Shown in pieces: positions 25,495 to 33,944 of a stretch of DNA of 64,000 bases (its first letter is position 1; every line of letters begins with the position of its first letter). The translations under genes and the position numbers were made by a program. The DNA is taken from positions 496,001 through 560,000 of the forward strand of contig NZ_JACIEM010000005.1 of the NCBI RefSeq assembly GCF_014196845.1, read 5' to 3'. The stretch comes from Aurantimonas endophytica (GTDB lineage: Bacteria > Pseudomonadota > Alphaproteobacteria > Rhizobiales > Rhizobiaceae). Below the pieces are notes generated by a model. It searched no databases. It saw nothing but the letters and a program-made list of their open reading frames with translations, and was not told the DNA's origin.

Positions 25495-25538
25495 CCCGCC
25501 AGCCGGCGTGCCTTTCCGGCAGCGCCGCCGTCGGCCGT

Positions 25539-26354
25539 TCAGCTCCAGTCGCTTTTCGGTGTCTCGCTCTTGCGGCTCGTCGCCGCACCGGCGCTCGCGG
25601 TGCGCCGCCCGCGGGCAGGCGCAGCCGGCTTCAGCCGGATGCGGACGCTGCCGCCTTCCGGATCTTCCACGTCGAACAGCCCGGTCGATCGAACTAGGTC
25701 GCTCAGCTTTTTGAAGCCGTAGGTGCGCGGATCGAAATCCGACGCGATGTTGAGGAGCTGCTTGCCGAAGCTGCCGAGATTCACCCAGTTGTCCTCGGTA
25801 TCCATCTGGTCGATCACCCGTTTCAGGAGATCGGCTGCCTGCTGCGGCTTGGCCAGGGGAGCCGGTGCCGGCTTGCCGTCGTCCTTCTCCGCGGTGATCC
25901 GCTGCGGCAGGAGGTTTTCGGTGTAGATGAAGCGCCGGCAGGCCTGGCGGAAGCTCTCCGGCGTCTTCTGCTCGCCGAAGCCGTAGACGTCGACGCCCTG
26001 CTCGCGGATGCGGGCGGCGAGGCGGGTGAAGTCGCTGTCCGACGACACCAGGCAGAAGCCGTCGAAGCGGCCACTATGGAGCAGGTCCATGGCGTCGATG
26101 ACCAGCGTGATGTCCGAAGCGTTCTTGCCGGTCGTATAGGCGAATTGCTGCTGCGGGATGATGGCGTGGCGCGACAGGATGTCGGCCCAGCTCTTCGAGC
26201 GGGGGCTGGAAAAATCACCATAGATGCGCCGGACGCTGGCCTCGCCGATCTTGGCGATCTCCTCGAACAGGCCGTCGGCGATGCGCGCCGAGGCGTTGTC
26301 GGCGTCGATCAGCACGGCAAGGCGATGCGTGCGGTCGGCTCGGGTCAGGGACAT
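25539..26354 (-). CDS. NYN domain protein with OST-HTH/LOTUS-like C-terminus
   Basis: This 271-residue protein has a PIN-like NYN nuclease domain in its first half, with acidic residues in VLIDADNAS, ASDITLVIDAMDLL and LVSSDSDFTRL. After a linker, a helical domain (about 165-235, ending DLVRSTGLFDVED) resembles OST-HTH/LOTUS RNA-binding modules. It is likely an RNA-acting enzyme of the LabA/DUF88 group. ATG 26354 follows AAGGAACG. The basic tail at the C-terminus is probably disordered. It ends close to the end of the candidate small RNA on the other strand. Confidence 0.85.
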   Translation of the reverse strand: MSLTRADRTHRLAVLIDADNASARIADGLFEEIAKIGEASVRRIYGDFSSPRSKSWADILSRHAIIPQQQFAYTTGKNASDITLVIDAMDLLHSGRFDGFCLVSSDSDFTRLAARIREQGVDVYGFGEQKTPESFRQACRRFIYTENLLPQRITAEKDDGKPAPAPLAKPQQAADLLKRVIDQMDTEDNWVNLGSFGKQLLNIASDFDPRTYGFKKLSDLVRSTGLFDVEDPEGGSVRIRLKPAAPARGRRTASAGAATSRKSETPKSDWS

Positions 26355-26473
26355 CGTCGTTCCTTGCTTTGGCGGCCGACTTGCGATGCCGGGTCTCGTG
26401 CGTCCCTCGCAATACTCCGCCCGGCTACGAGCCACAACCGGCGGACCGGCAGGTCGTGCCACCTCGGCTGGTC

Positions 26474-27481
26474 TCAGTCGCGCGGCGGCGCGTCCGTGCC
26501 GAAGCCGAGCCGGTCGAGGATCGCCTCGGCGACGGCGGTGGGCGCGCGTTCGCCGGCTCGCACCGCGCTCTCGCCGGCTTCCAGGGCGGTCCTTATCCCG
26601 TCGTCGGCAAGGATGCGCCGCCTGATGCCGTCGTCGATAGCCGACTTCAGCCAGTGGACACGCTGGTCGGCGCGGCGGGAAGCGAAGCTGCCGTCCGCCG
26701 TGTGGATGTCACGAAAGCGACGGATCTCGTCCCATAGCCCCACGAGGCCGGCGCCGTTGAGCCCCGACACGGTGAGGACCGGTACCCGCCAGGCGGCGGA
26801 GCGGGGCGTCAGGATGTTGAGCGCCGCGCGGATTTCCGCGGCAGCCGACTTCGCCCGCACCGCATTGTCGCCGTCCGCCTTGTTCATCGCGATGATGTCG
26901 GCGATCTCCAGTATGCCCTTCTTGATGCCCTGCAGTTCGTCCCCGCCGCCGGCGATCATCAGCAGGAGGACCAGATCGACCATCTCGGCAACGACGATTT
27001 CGGACTGGCCGACGCCCATCGTCTCGACGATCACCACGTCGAAGCCGGCCGCTTCGCAGAGCAGCATCGTCTCGCGGGTCCGGGCCGCGACGCCGCCCAG
27101 CGTGCCGGAGGAGGGGGATGGGCGGATATAGGCCGAGGGATCGACGCTCAATCGCGGCATGCGGGTCTTGTCGCCCAGGATCGAGCCACCGGTGCGAGTC
27201 GAGGACGGATCGACAGCGAGCACTGCGACCTTGTGGCCTTCGGCGGTCAGCATCGTGCCGAAGGCGTCTACCAGCGTCGACTTGCCGACACCGGGGACGC
27301 CGCTCAACCCGATCCGGATCGACCGGCCGGTGTCGGCGGCGAGCCGGTCGAGCACGGCAGCCGCAGCGGTGCGGTGATCGGCGCGGGTCGATTCGACCAG
27401 GGTGATCGCACGGCTGAGCGCCGCGCGGTTCCCCTGCCGCACGCCGTCCGCCAAGGCGTCGGGATCGAGTCGCTTGTCCAT
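26474..27481 (-). CDS. meaB: Methylmalonyl-CoA mutase-associated GTPase MeaB
   Basis: This 335-residue G3E-type P-loop GTPase protects and reloads adenosylcobalamin-dependent methylmalonyl-CoA mutase. The Walker A is GVPGVGKST, followed by VDPSSTRTGGSILGDKTRM and the NKADGD guanine motif. ATG 27481 gives the usual family length, but neither it nor the ATG at 27496 has a clear ribosome site. Its client enzyme is probably the mutA-mutB product encoded at 35.0-38.6 kb, so the gene is separated from its partner by the pqq cluster. It is divergent from pqqA. Confidence 0.92.
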   Translation of the reverse strand: MDKRLDPDALADGVRQGNRAALSRAITLVESTRADHRTAAAAVLDRLAADTGRSIRIGLSGVPGVGKSTLVDAFGTMLTAEGHKVAVLAVDPSSTRTGGSILGDKTRMPRLSVDPSAYIRPSPSSGTLGGVAARTRETMLLCEAAGFDVVIVETMGVGQSEIVVAEMVDLVLLLMIAGGGDELQGIKKGILEIADIIAMNKADGDNAVRAKSAAAEIRAALNILTPRSAAWRVPVLTVSGLNGAGLVGLWDEIRRFRDIHTADGSFASRRADQRVHWLKSAIDDGIRRRILADDGIRTALEAGESAVRAGERAPTAVAEAILDRLGFGTDAPPRD

Positions 27482-27671
27482 ATCGGTTCGTCGCATGCGG
27501 GCGGGACGTGTGTCGACAGGATCGTCGGGCGGCGTGGGAAACATTCCCGATTTGCCGCCAGGGGCGATCCCGCCTTCCAGAAGGGAACGGCTTTTGCTAG
27601 CTTCGCGTATTGTGGGTGCCAAAGGAGCGATCGGCCTCCTGTCGGTTGCCCTCAACTTTGGGAGAGAAAAT

Positions 27672-27749
27672 ATGGCCTGGAACAAGCCCGTTATCACGGA
27701 AGTCTGTGTCGCAATGGAAATCAACGGTTACATGCCGATCGAGTTCTGA
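27672..27749 (+). CDS. pqqA: Coenzyme PQQ precursor peptide PqqA
   Basis: This 25-residue peptide begins MAWNKPVITEV and supplies the glutamate (Glu16) and tyrosine (Tyr20) that PqqE cross-links and that become the PQQ skeleton; the E-x3-Y spacing is intact. GGGAGAG precedes the ATG. It is immediately followed by a strong terminator-like hairpin and then pqqB. High expression of pqqA relative to the enzyme genes is the usual reason for such a hairpin. Confidence 0.95.
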   Translation: MAWNKPVITEVCVAMEINGYMPIEF

Positions 27750-28706
27750 TTGCCGACAAGCATCGATAGCCGCGGGCGGGTCGAGACCCGCCTGCGGCTT
27801 TTTGTATTGGGCTCTGCTGCGGGAGGCGGCTATCCCCAATGGAACTGCCTCTGTCGCGTTTGCCGGCTCTATTGGGACGGCGATCCCCGGGTAGCCGCCC
27901 GGACACAGTCGTCGATTGCTGCGAGCGCCGACGGCGTGCACTGGCTCCTTCTCAATGCGTCCCCGGACCTGCGCGAGCAGATCATGCGGTCTCCGCCGAT
28001 TTCGCCTGCGGCCGGCGCCGACGAGGCGCAGCGCCGCCACTCGCCCCTCGGCGCGGTGCTGGTCACCAATGGCGACGTCGATCATGTCGCCGGGTTGCTG
28101 ACCTTGCGGGAAAAGCAGAACTTCGAACTCTACGGAACGACCGGCGTGCTCGACGTGATCGCGTCGAACCCCGTGTTTTCGGTTCTCGACCCGGCTTGTG
28201 TCGAACGCCGGCCCGTGGAGATCGGCAAGCCATTCGAGCCGGTTGCCGGTCTCGAAGTCGAAGCCTTTTCCGTGCCAGGAAAGGTGCCGCTCTACCTGGA
28301 AAAAGGTGACGTCGATGTCGGCGAGGAGGGCGAGATGACCGTCGGGGTCCGCCTTACGGCCCACGGCCGGACGGCCTTCTACATACCCGGCTGCGCCGCC
28401 GTCACCGAGAGCCTTCGAGAGCGCGTCAGGAATGCCGACGCGCTGCTGTTCGACGGCACGGTGTTCGAGGATGACGAAATGCCGCAAGCCGGCGTCGGCG
28501 CAAAGACCGGCCGGCGCATGGGGCACGTACCGATCTCGGGAGAAGGCGGCAGTCTCGACGCGTTCGAGGGTTTGGGCATCGGCATGCGTGCCTATATCCA
28601 TATCAACAACACCAACCCGATCCTCATCGACGGATCTGCCGAGCGGCAGGCAGTCGAGGCGGCGGGATGGCGGGTATCGCACGACGGCATAGAGATCGCG
28701 CCATGA
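27750..28706 (+). CDS. pqqB: PQQ biosynthesis protein PqqB
   Basis: This metallo-beta-lactamase-fold protein acts in tyrosine hydroxylation during PQQ synthesis. Family blocks are VLGSAAGGGYPQWNC near the start and VTNGDVDHVAGLL. The start is unclear. TTG 27750 directly follows the pqqA stop and gives 318 residues, but typical PqqB proteins begin about 14 codons later, at a CTG (27792) that lies inside the 3-prime arm of the terminator hairpin. No ATG or GTG is available between. The end overlaps pqqC (ATGA). Confidence 0.9.
   Translation: MPTSIDSRGRVETRLRLFVLGSAAGGGYPQWNCLCRVCRLYWDGDPRVAARTQSSIAASADGVHWLLLNASPDLREQIMRSPPISPAAGADEAQRRHSPLGAVLVTNGDVDHVAGLLTLREKQNFELYGTTGVLDVIASNPVFSVLDPACVERRPVEIGKPFEPVAGLEVEAFSVPGKVPLYLEKGDVDVGEEGEMTVGVRLTAHGRTAFYIPGCAAVTESLRERVRNADALLFDGTVFEDDEMPQAGVGAKTGRRMGHVPISGEGGSLDAFEGLGIGMRAYIHINNTNPILIDGSAERQAVEAAGWRVSHDGIEIAP
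27768..27803 (+). terminator. Terminator-like hairpin between pqqA and pqqB
   Basis: A 14-bp stem (27768-27781 with 27786-27799, one G-U pair) closes a CGAG tetraloop and runs into TTTTT. It has all the parts of an intrinsic terminator. Partial read-through would set a high ratio of pqqA to pqqBCDE transcript. Its 3-prime arm overlaps the likely start of the pqqB reading frame. Confidence 0.88.
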
Positions 28707-29473
28707 AGGCGATGATGGATCGGCAGGAATTCGAAGCAGCGCTGCGGCAGATCGGTGCCGAGCGTTATCATCACCTGCACCCGTTCCAGAAGCTCTTGCA
28801 GGACGGCAAGCTCACGAAGGTTCAGGTTCAGGCCTGGGCGCTCAACCGTTATTACTACCAGTCGCAGATCCCGGTGAAGGACGCCTCGATCCTCGCGCGG
28901 CTGCAGACGACGGCGCTGCGACGCGAATGGCGCCAGCGCATCATCGACCACGACGGCCAGGAAGCATCGGACGGCCAGCCGGCCCAGCGCGGCGGCATCG
29001 AGAAATGGATTGCCCTTACCGACGGGGTTGGGCTCGACCGCTCCTATGTGGAAACAGGCGAAGGAATTCTCCCGGCGACGCGTTTCGCCGTGGATGCATA
29101 CGTTCATTTCGTTCGGGAAAAGTCGCTGCTCGAGGCGATCGCTTCGTCATTGACCGAGCTGTTTTCGCCGACGGTGATCGGCGTCCGCAGCAAGGGCATG
29201 CTGGCGCATTACGATTTCATCTCCGCTGAGACCCTGGCCTATTTCGACAAGCGGCCGGTGCAGGCGAAGCGCGACTCCGATTTTGCGCTCGCCTATTGCC
29301 TCGACCATGCGCGCCGGCCGGAGGACCAGCAGGCCGTCCTGGACGCGTTGCGCTTCAAGTGCGAGGTGCTCTGGGCGCAACTCGACGCCCTCTACTTCTC
29401 CTATGTGGAGCCCGCGATGACGCCGCCCGACGCGTGGCGGCCGGGCGTCGGCATGAGGGCGGACGCGACATGA
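28703..29473 (+). CDS. pqqC: Pyrroloquinoline-quinone synthase PqqC
   Basis: This 256-residue cofactor-free oxidase catalyses the final ring closure and eight-electron oxidation that yields PQQ. Diagnostic blocks are [28 protein letters not shown] and [11 protein letters not shown]. The ATG overlaps the pqqB stop, and its own stop overlaps pqqD (ATGA), so translation is coupled through the operon. Confidence 0.96.
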   Translation: MKAMMDRQEFEAALRQIGAERYHHLHPFQKLLQDGKLTKVQVQAWALNRYYYQSQIPVKDASILARLQTTALRREWRQRIIDHDGQEASDGQPAQRGGIEKWIALTDGVGLDRSYVETGEGILPATRFAVDAYVHFVREKSLLEAIASSLTELFSPTVIGVRSKGMLAHYDFISAETLAYFDKRPVQAKRDSDFALAYCLDHARRPEDQQAVLDALRFKCEVLWAQLDALYFSYVEPAMTPPDAWRPGVGMRADAT

Positions 29474-29748
29474 CCGAACTGCCGGACGATACGGTGCCGA
29501 AACTGCCGCACGGGGTCCGGCTGCGCGAGGACAAGATCCGCGGCGGCTTCATCCTCGTGGGACCCGAGCGGATATTCAATGCAGACGGCGTCGCCCGGGA
29601 GATCCTGCAGCGGGTCGACGGCAGGGCCTCGATCGGCGACATCGTGCGCCAGCTGGGCGAGGTGTTCGCCGCCGACGAAACGACGATCCGTCCGGACGTC
29701 GAGAGTTTCCTGCTCGACCTTCGCGACAAGCAGATGGTGACGCTATGA
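29470..29748 (+). CDS. pqqD: PQQ peptide chaperone PqqD
   Basis: This 92-residue protein is a RiPP recognition element that binds PqqA and presents it to the radical SAM enzyme PqqE. It starts [18 protein letters not shown] and shows the winged-helix core with [18 protein letters not shown]. It overlaps both neighbours by four bases. In some genomes pqqC and pqqD are fused; here they are separate. Confidence 0.94.
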   Translation: MTELPDDTVPKLPHGVRLREDKIRGGFILVGPERIFNADGVAREILQRVDGRASIGDIVRQLGEVFAADETTIRPDVESFLLDLRDKQMVTL

Positions 29749-30884
29749 GCGCGACTTTGCTCGACCGGCGCCCGGAACCGGCAGTCCGTGCCGCGCCGCC
29801 GCCGCCGCTGGGTCTCCTGGCGGAGCTGACGCATCGCTGTCCGCTGCGCTGCACCTATTGTTCGAACCCGCTGCAACTCGATGGGCGTTCGTCGGAACTC
29901 GACACCGAGACCTGGAAGCGGGTATTCACGGAGGCCGCCGAACTCGGCGTAATCCACATCCATCTCTCCGGCGGCGAGCCGACGGCGCGGCGCGACATTG
30001 TCGAGCTGACCCGTCATGCGGCCGAGGTCGGTCTCTACACCAACCTCATCACCTCCGGCATCGGCGTCTCGGACGAGAAGCTCGACGCGCTGCTCGAGGC
30101 CGGCTGCGACCACATCCAGCTGTCGCTGCAGGGCGCCAACCCGGAAGTCACCGAGCTTGTCGGCGGCTACCGCGGCGGGTTCGAGAAGAAGGAAGCCTTC
30201 GCGCGCGCCGTCGTCGCCCGCGGCTTTCCGCTGACCCTCAACGCCGTCATCCACCGGATGAACATCCATCAGGTGCCGGCGATGATCGAGAAGGCCGTCG
30301 AGTTCGGCGCAAGGCGGCTCGAGATCGCGCATACGCAATATTACGGCTGGGCCCTCAAGAACCGCGCTCAGCTGATGCCGGCTCACGAGGACGTCGACCG
30401 GACCATCGTCGAGGTCGAGGAAGCTCGCGAGCGGCTGAAGGGCCAGCTGGTCATCGATGCGGTGTTCCCGGATTACTACGCGCGCTATCCCAAGCTCTGC
30501 AATGGCGGCTGGGGCGCTCGCACGCTGAGCGTCACGCCGGCGGGAAGGGCGCTGCCCTGCCATGCCGCCGAGACGATCAAGCATCTGGAGTTCTGGTCGG
30601 TGCGCGATCACTCGCTGGCCGACATCTGGACGGGTTCGCCGGCCTTCGAGGCCTATCGCGGCACGGGATGGATGAAGGAGCCCTGCACGTCCTGCGAGCG
30701 CCGGCATGTGGATTTCGGCGGTTGCCGCTGCCAGGCCCTGGCGCTGACGGGCGATGCCGCCAACACCGACCCGGCCTGCATCAAGTCGCCGCTGCACCGG
30801 GAGCTCGGCGAGATGGCGACCAGCGAGGCCTCGTCCGTCGTCGATCCGCTGGCGGTCGTCTATCGCGGCTTCCGCGCCAGCTGA
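29745..30884 (+). CDS. pqqE: Radical SAM enzyme PqqE
   Basis: This 379-residue radical SAM protein forms the carbon-carbon bond between Glu16 and Tyr20 of PqqA. The SAM cluster motif is CPLRCTYC (Cys32, Cys36, Cys39). Auxiliary cluster cysteines occur in the C-terminal SPASM region ([24 protein letters not shown] and GGCRCQA). It ends the pqqABCDE operon. No pqqF/G protease and no PQQ-dependent dehydrogenase is seen in this window, so the cofactor's client enzymes are encoded elsewhere. Confidence 0.96.
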   Translation: MSATLLDRRPEPAVRAAPPPPLGLLAELTHRCPLRCTYCSNPLQLDGRSSELDTETWKRVFTEAAELGVIHIHLSGGEPTARRDIVELTRHAAEVGLYTNLITSGIGVSDEKLDALLEAGCDHIQLSLQGANPEVTELVGGYRGGFEKKEAFARAVVARGFPLTLNAVIHRMNIHQVPAMIEKAVEFGARRLEIAHTQYYGWALKNRAQLMPAHEDVDRTIVEVEEARERLKGQLVIDAVFPDYYARYPKLCNGGWGARTLSVTPAGRALPCHAAETIKHLEFWSVRDHSLADIWTGSPAFEAYRGTGWMKEPCTSCERRHVDFGGCRCQALALTGDAANTDPACIKSPLHRELGEMATSEASSVVDPLAVVYRGFRAS

Positions 30885-30912
30885 GCGGCGCTCCGCCCCG
30901 CTTGCTGTCGGC

Positions 30913-31719
30913 TCAGATATCTTCCAAGCGAAGCTTGGCTCGTGCCGGAGCCTGCGCCGCAAGGTCGACCGGTATCGGGTAGCGCCGAAACGAGCGACCG
31001 ATGTTGTCGTTCGCCAGCATGGCGTGCCGGTTGAGGAAGTCGGTCGAGCGTGACACGCCGAACAGCGCTTCGCGCTCCTCCGGATCGGAGGAGAAGATCG
31101 GAAAGCGGGTATAGACCTTCTCCCGGATCGTCTCCGTATCGTTCGACATCAGGCAGAGCGGCTTGACCAGGCCGAGATAGTCGCGCGGCTGGGTGCGCGG
31201 CTCCAGGTGGAATATGCGGCGGTAGAAGGGCGTGTGCTCCAGCCGGGCGGTAGCGATGATGTGGTCGGTGTCGAAGTGATCCGCAGCCATCGCGGCGAGC
31301 CGCAATGTGGCATAGGGCATCAGCGCCGTTGCAGCCCTGACCCGGCGATCGACGACGAAGCGGGTCGGATCGACGAAGGTCTCGCCACGCCCGGTGATCT
31401 CGCCCAACACGTCGGAAAAGGCCGTGGTACTCGGCGTGTCGGGAAATTCGGGCGTTGCGATGTGCAGCCGGATGGAGCTGATCAACCTGCCGCCGTGGCG
31501 GATAGCGAACAGGAAGCCGTTGCTCTGTTCGTCGAACCGATCGGTAAAACGCGCGTGTTCGCTCGGTCTTATGGCCGCTTCGGATAGGTAACAGTCGTAG
31601 CGCAACCGGTAGACCGCCTCCCGCTGCTCGTCCGTGACCACGCGGTCGTACTCGAGATCCTGCAGTAACGAGGAGACCTTCAGGGCAAAAAGCCCCGACC
31701 GGTTGTCAGTCGTACTCAT
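30913..31719 (-). CDS. FeeM-like N-acyl amino acid synthase domain protein
   Basis: This 268-residue GNAT-fold acyltransferase resembles the N-acyl amino acid synthase FeeM and, more distantly, LuxI-type autoinducer synthases. Recognisable stretches are VYRLRYDCYLSEAAIRPSE, FVDPTRFVVDRRVR and HTPFYRRIF. Such enzymes join acyl-carrier-protein acyl chains to an amino acid. Start ATG 31719 is favoured; an in-frame upstream start at 31782 is possible. The upstream stretch to 31824 is AT-rich and holds a TAAAAT hexamer. It lies next to a c-di-GMP enzyme on the same strand, but a functional link is unproven. Confidence 0.75.
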   Translation of the reverse strand: MSTTDNRSGLFALKVSSLLQDLEYDRVVTDEQREAVYRLRYDCYLSEAAIRPSEHARFTDRFDEQSNGFLFAIRHGGRLISSIRLHIATPEFPDTPSTTAFSDVLGEITGRGETFVDPTRFVVDRRVRAATALMPYATLRLAAMAADHFDTDHIIATARLEHTPFYRRIFHLEPRTQPRDYLGLVKPLCLMSNDTETIREKVYTRFPIFSSDPEEREALFGVSRSTDFLNRHAMLANDNIGRSFRRYPIPVDLAAQAPARAKLRLEDI

Positions 31720-31824
31720 CGGCACACACGCCCCCGCATCTGTCGAAACAAGGTACAATTTTACCGATTTTTTGCAATGCATTAACCCTGTTCAGTCGGA
31801 CAAATTGTCAGCTGTGGTTAATGT

Positions 31825-33744
31825 TTACTGGGCCGCTTGACGGGCGGCGGGCACGATCGGGGACGCGCGGCGAATCAACTCGCGCGCGGCACAGGCATTC
31901 AGCGGCTCTCCGAAGACGAAGCCCTGCAGCTGGTGGGCATTCGGGTTGTTGGCCAGAAGATCGAGCTGGTCATGGGTCTCCACGCCCTCGACCACGGTGA
32001 TGAGGTCGAGTTCGGCGATGAAGGCAATGAGCCCGCGCAGCAGGGTTTCGCGGCGGGCATCATCGAGCACGCCTGTCAGGAAGCTGCGGTCGATCTTCAC
32101 CTTGTCGATCGGCAGGTTGTTGATGTAGCCGAGGTTGGAATAGCCGGTGCCGAAATCGTCGATCGAGAAGCGCACGCCGAGGTCGCGCAGCGCCCGGATC
32201 TGGCGCATCGTCTCGCTGTCGCAGCCGACGAAGAGATTTTCCGTCAGTTCGACCTCGAGACGATGTGCGGGCAGGCCGCTCTCCGCGAGATTGCGCAGGA
32301 TCATGTCCTGAAGGTCCGCCCGCTGCAGCTGGCTGGGCGAGATGTTGATGGCGACCGCCACGTCGCCGGGCCAACCCGCCGCGACGCGGCAGGCGATCGC
32401 CACGGTCTTGTCGGTGACGCTGGAGATCAGCCCGGACTCCTCGGCGATCGGCAGGAACTGTCCCGGCGTGACGATCCCGCGGGTGGGATGTTTCCATCGC
32501 ACCAGCGCCTCGAAGGACACCACCCGCATCGAGCGCGCCCCGATGATCGGCTGGAACACCATGTAGAGGTCGTCGTCGGACTCGAGCGCCTTGCGCAGGT
32601 CGGTCTCGATTGCCAGCCGTTCGTGCTCGGCGTCGGCCATCGCCGTCTCGTAGAAGGCGAAGCTGTTCCGGCTGTTGTGCTTGACGTGATAGAGGGCGAC
32701 GTCGGCGCGCTGCAGCAGATGCTCGGCGCTCGCGGCATCCTCGGGGAAGATCGCGGTGCCGATCGAGCAGCCGATATTCGCGACGGTGGCCCCGAGATCA
32801 TAGGGTTCGTTGCACGAGTCAATCAGCGCGGCCGCCAGATCGGCGGCATCCTGGCGGGAGGTCAGGCCGTACTGGAGGATGACGAACTCGTCGCCCGCAT
32901 GGCGGGCGACGACGCAGGATTCTCCCGCGACAGCTGTAAATCGCCGTGCAGCCTCCAGCAACAGGCGGTCGCCAGCACTGTGACCCAGCGTGTCGTTGAC
33001 GCGCTTGAACCTGTCGAGATCGAGGAAGTGCAAGGCGAAGGGATCGTCCAGTCGCTCCACTCCGGCTGCAATCATGCGCTGGGTCGCGGCGCGGTTCGGC
33101 AGGCCGGTGAGGGAATCGCGGTGAGCCAGATCCTGGTTGATCCGCGCGGTGTTGAGCGCGTCGAGGAAGGTCTTGCCCACCCGCCGCGAATTGGCCAGCA
33201 CGGAGAGCATGAAGACGCCGAAGAACATGCCGCAGACGAGATACCAGGCCGAGTTCTTCACCAGGAAGGCGAGCGTGACCGGAACCGCGAGGGCGACCAG
33301 CTGCAGCGAGACCGTCGCGGGGCTCGCAAAGTTGCGGCCCTGGATGCCGACCATGAAACCGACGGCGGTGGAAAGGGCAATGAGCTCGCTGAGCGGGTCC
33401 GAATCGAACCAGAACACGACCGTGGTCCAGGAACCCACGGTGAGAACATGGAGAGTCCCGAGTATGGAGTAGAGCAGGAGGTAGCGGTGCGGGTTGGCCA
33501 AGCCCTGAGCGTCACGCTTCTCGAAGCGCAGCATCGTCACCACGCGGACCCCGGTGAGCACCGTCAGGAGGCCGCAGACGAGCCAAAGTGCCGAATGTCC
33601 GATCCGGACGCCCGTCATTGCCGTGCCGACGATTACCACGAACGAACCGATCGCGAACGAGCCCACGTCCCCGTAGAGGGAGCGGACCGTCTGGAGTTCG
33701 TCCTGATATTCCCTGCTCTTTGCCTTCGCGGACGGGCCTTGCAT
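31825..33744 (-). CDS. Membrane-bound GGDEF-EAL protein (c-di-GMP turnover)
   Basis: This 639-residue protein has about six membrane segments in residues 25-185, then a GGDEF domain with the signature AGDEF (283-287), then an EAL domain starting EALVRW (412-414). The EAL domain keeps NISPSQL, ELTEN, DDFGTGYS, KIDRSF and VVEGVET, so phosphodiesterase activity looks intact. AGDEF is a variant usually compatible with cyclase activity. ATG 33744 follows GGAGACC and is preferred to GTG 33789, which lacks a ribosome site. It probably tunes cyclic di-GMP in response to a membrane or respiratory signal. Confidence 0.92.
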   Translation of the reverse strand: MQGPSAKAKSREYQDELQTVRSLYGDVGSFAIGSFVVIVGTAMTGVRIGHSALWLVCGLLTVLTGVRVVTMLRFEKRDAQGLANPHRYLLLYSILGTLHVLTVGSWTTVVFWFDSDPLSELIALSTAVGFMVGIQGRNFASPATVSLQLVALAVPVTLAFLVKNSAWYLVCGMFFGVFMLSVLANSRRVGKTFLDALNTARINQDLAHRDSLTGLPNRAATQRMIAAGVERLDDPFALHFLDLDRFKRVNDTLGHSAGDRLLLEAARRFTAVAGESCVVARHAGDEFVILQYGLTSRQDAADLAAALIDSCNEPYDLGATVANIGCSIGTAIFPEDAASAEHLLQRADVALYHVKHNSRNSFAFYETAMADAEHERLAIETDLRKALESDDDLYMVFQPIIGARSMRVVSFEALVRWKHPTRGIVTPGQFLPIAEESGLISSVTDKTVAIACRVAAGWPGDVAVAINISPSQLQRADLQDMILRNLAESGLPAHRLEVELTENLFVGCDSETMRQIRALRDLGVRFSIDDFGTGYSNLGYINNLPIDKVKIDRSFLTGVLDDARRETLLRGLIAFIAELDLITVVEGVETHDQLDLLANNPNAHQLQGFVFGEPLNACAARELIRRASPIVPAARQAAQ

Positions 33745-33944
33745 GGTCTCCGAAGCCGAGTGATCCTGCGGCAGCTTGACGATAAACACGAAATTATCGG
33801 TTAACGATAGCGCGGGGAACAGTTCTCGGCGCGACGTCGCCCAGGAATTACAATTTCATCTGCAATGTCAGGTTGAATTGCTCAGGCGCCTCGACGGGCA
33901 GTATAGCAGACCTCATGTCATACACGAGGGGAAGCTATATTTTT

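Noticed and set aside
25337-25588. An 83-codon minus-strand frame in the candidate small RNA region
   Set aside because: It is arginine-rich, overlaps the end of the NYN gene and lacks a good ribosome site. The region is better explained by RNA structure.
31837-33804. A 655-codon plus-strand open frame opposite the GGDEF-EAL gene
   Set aside because: It is the antisense of a protein with two recognised catalytic domains. Its translation is rich in Arg, Asp, Glu and Gly with no family features, as expected of a GC-rich shadow.
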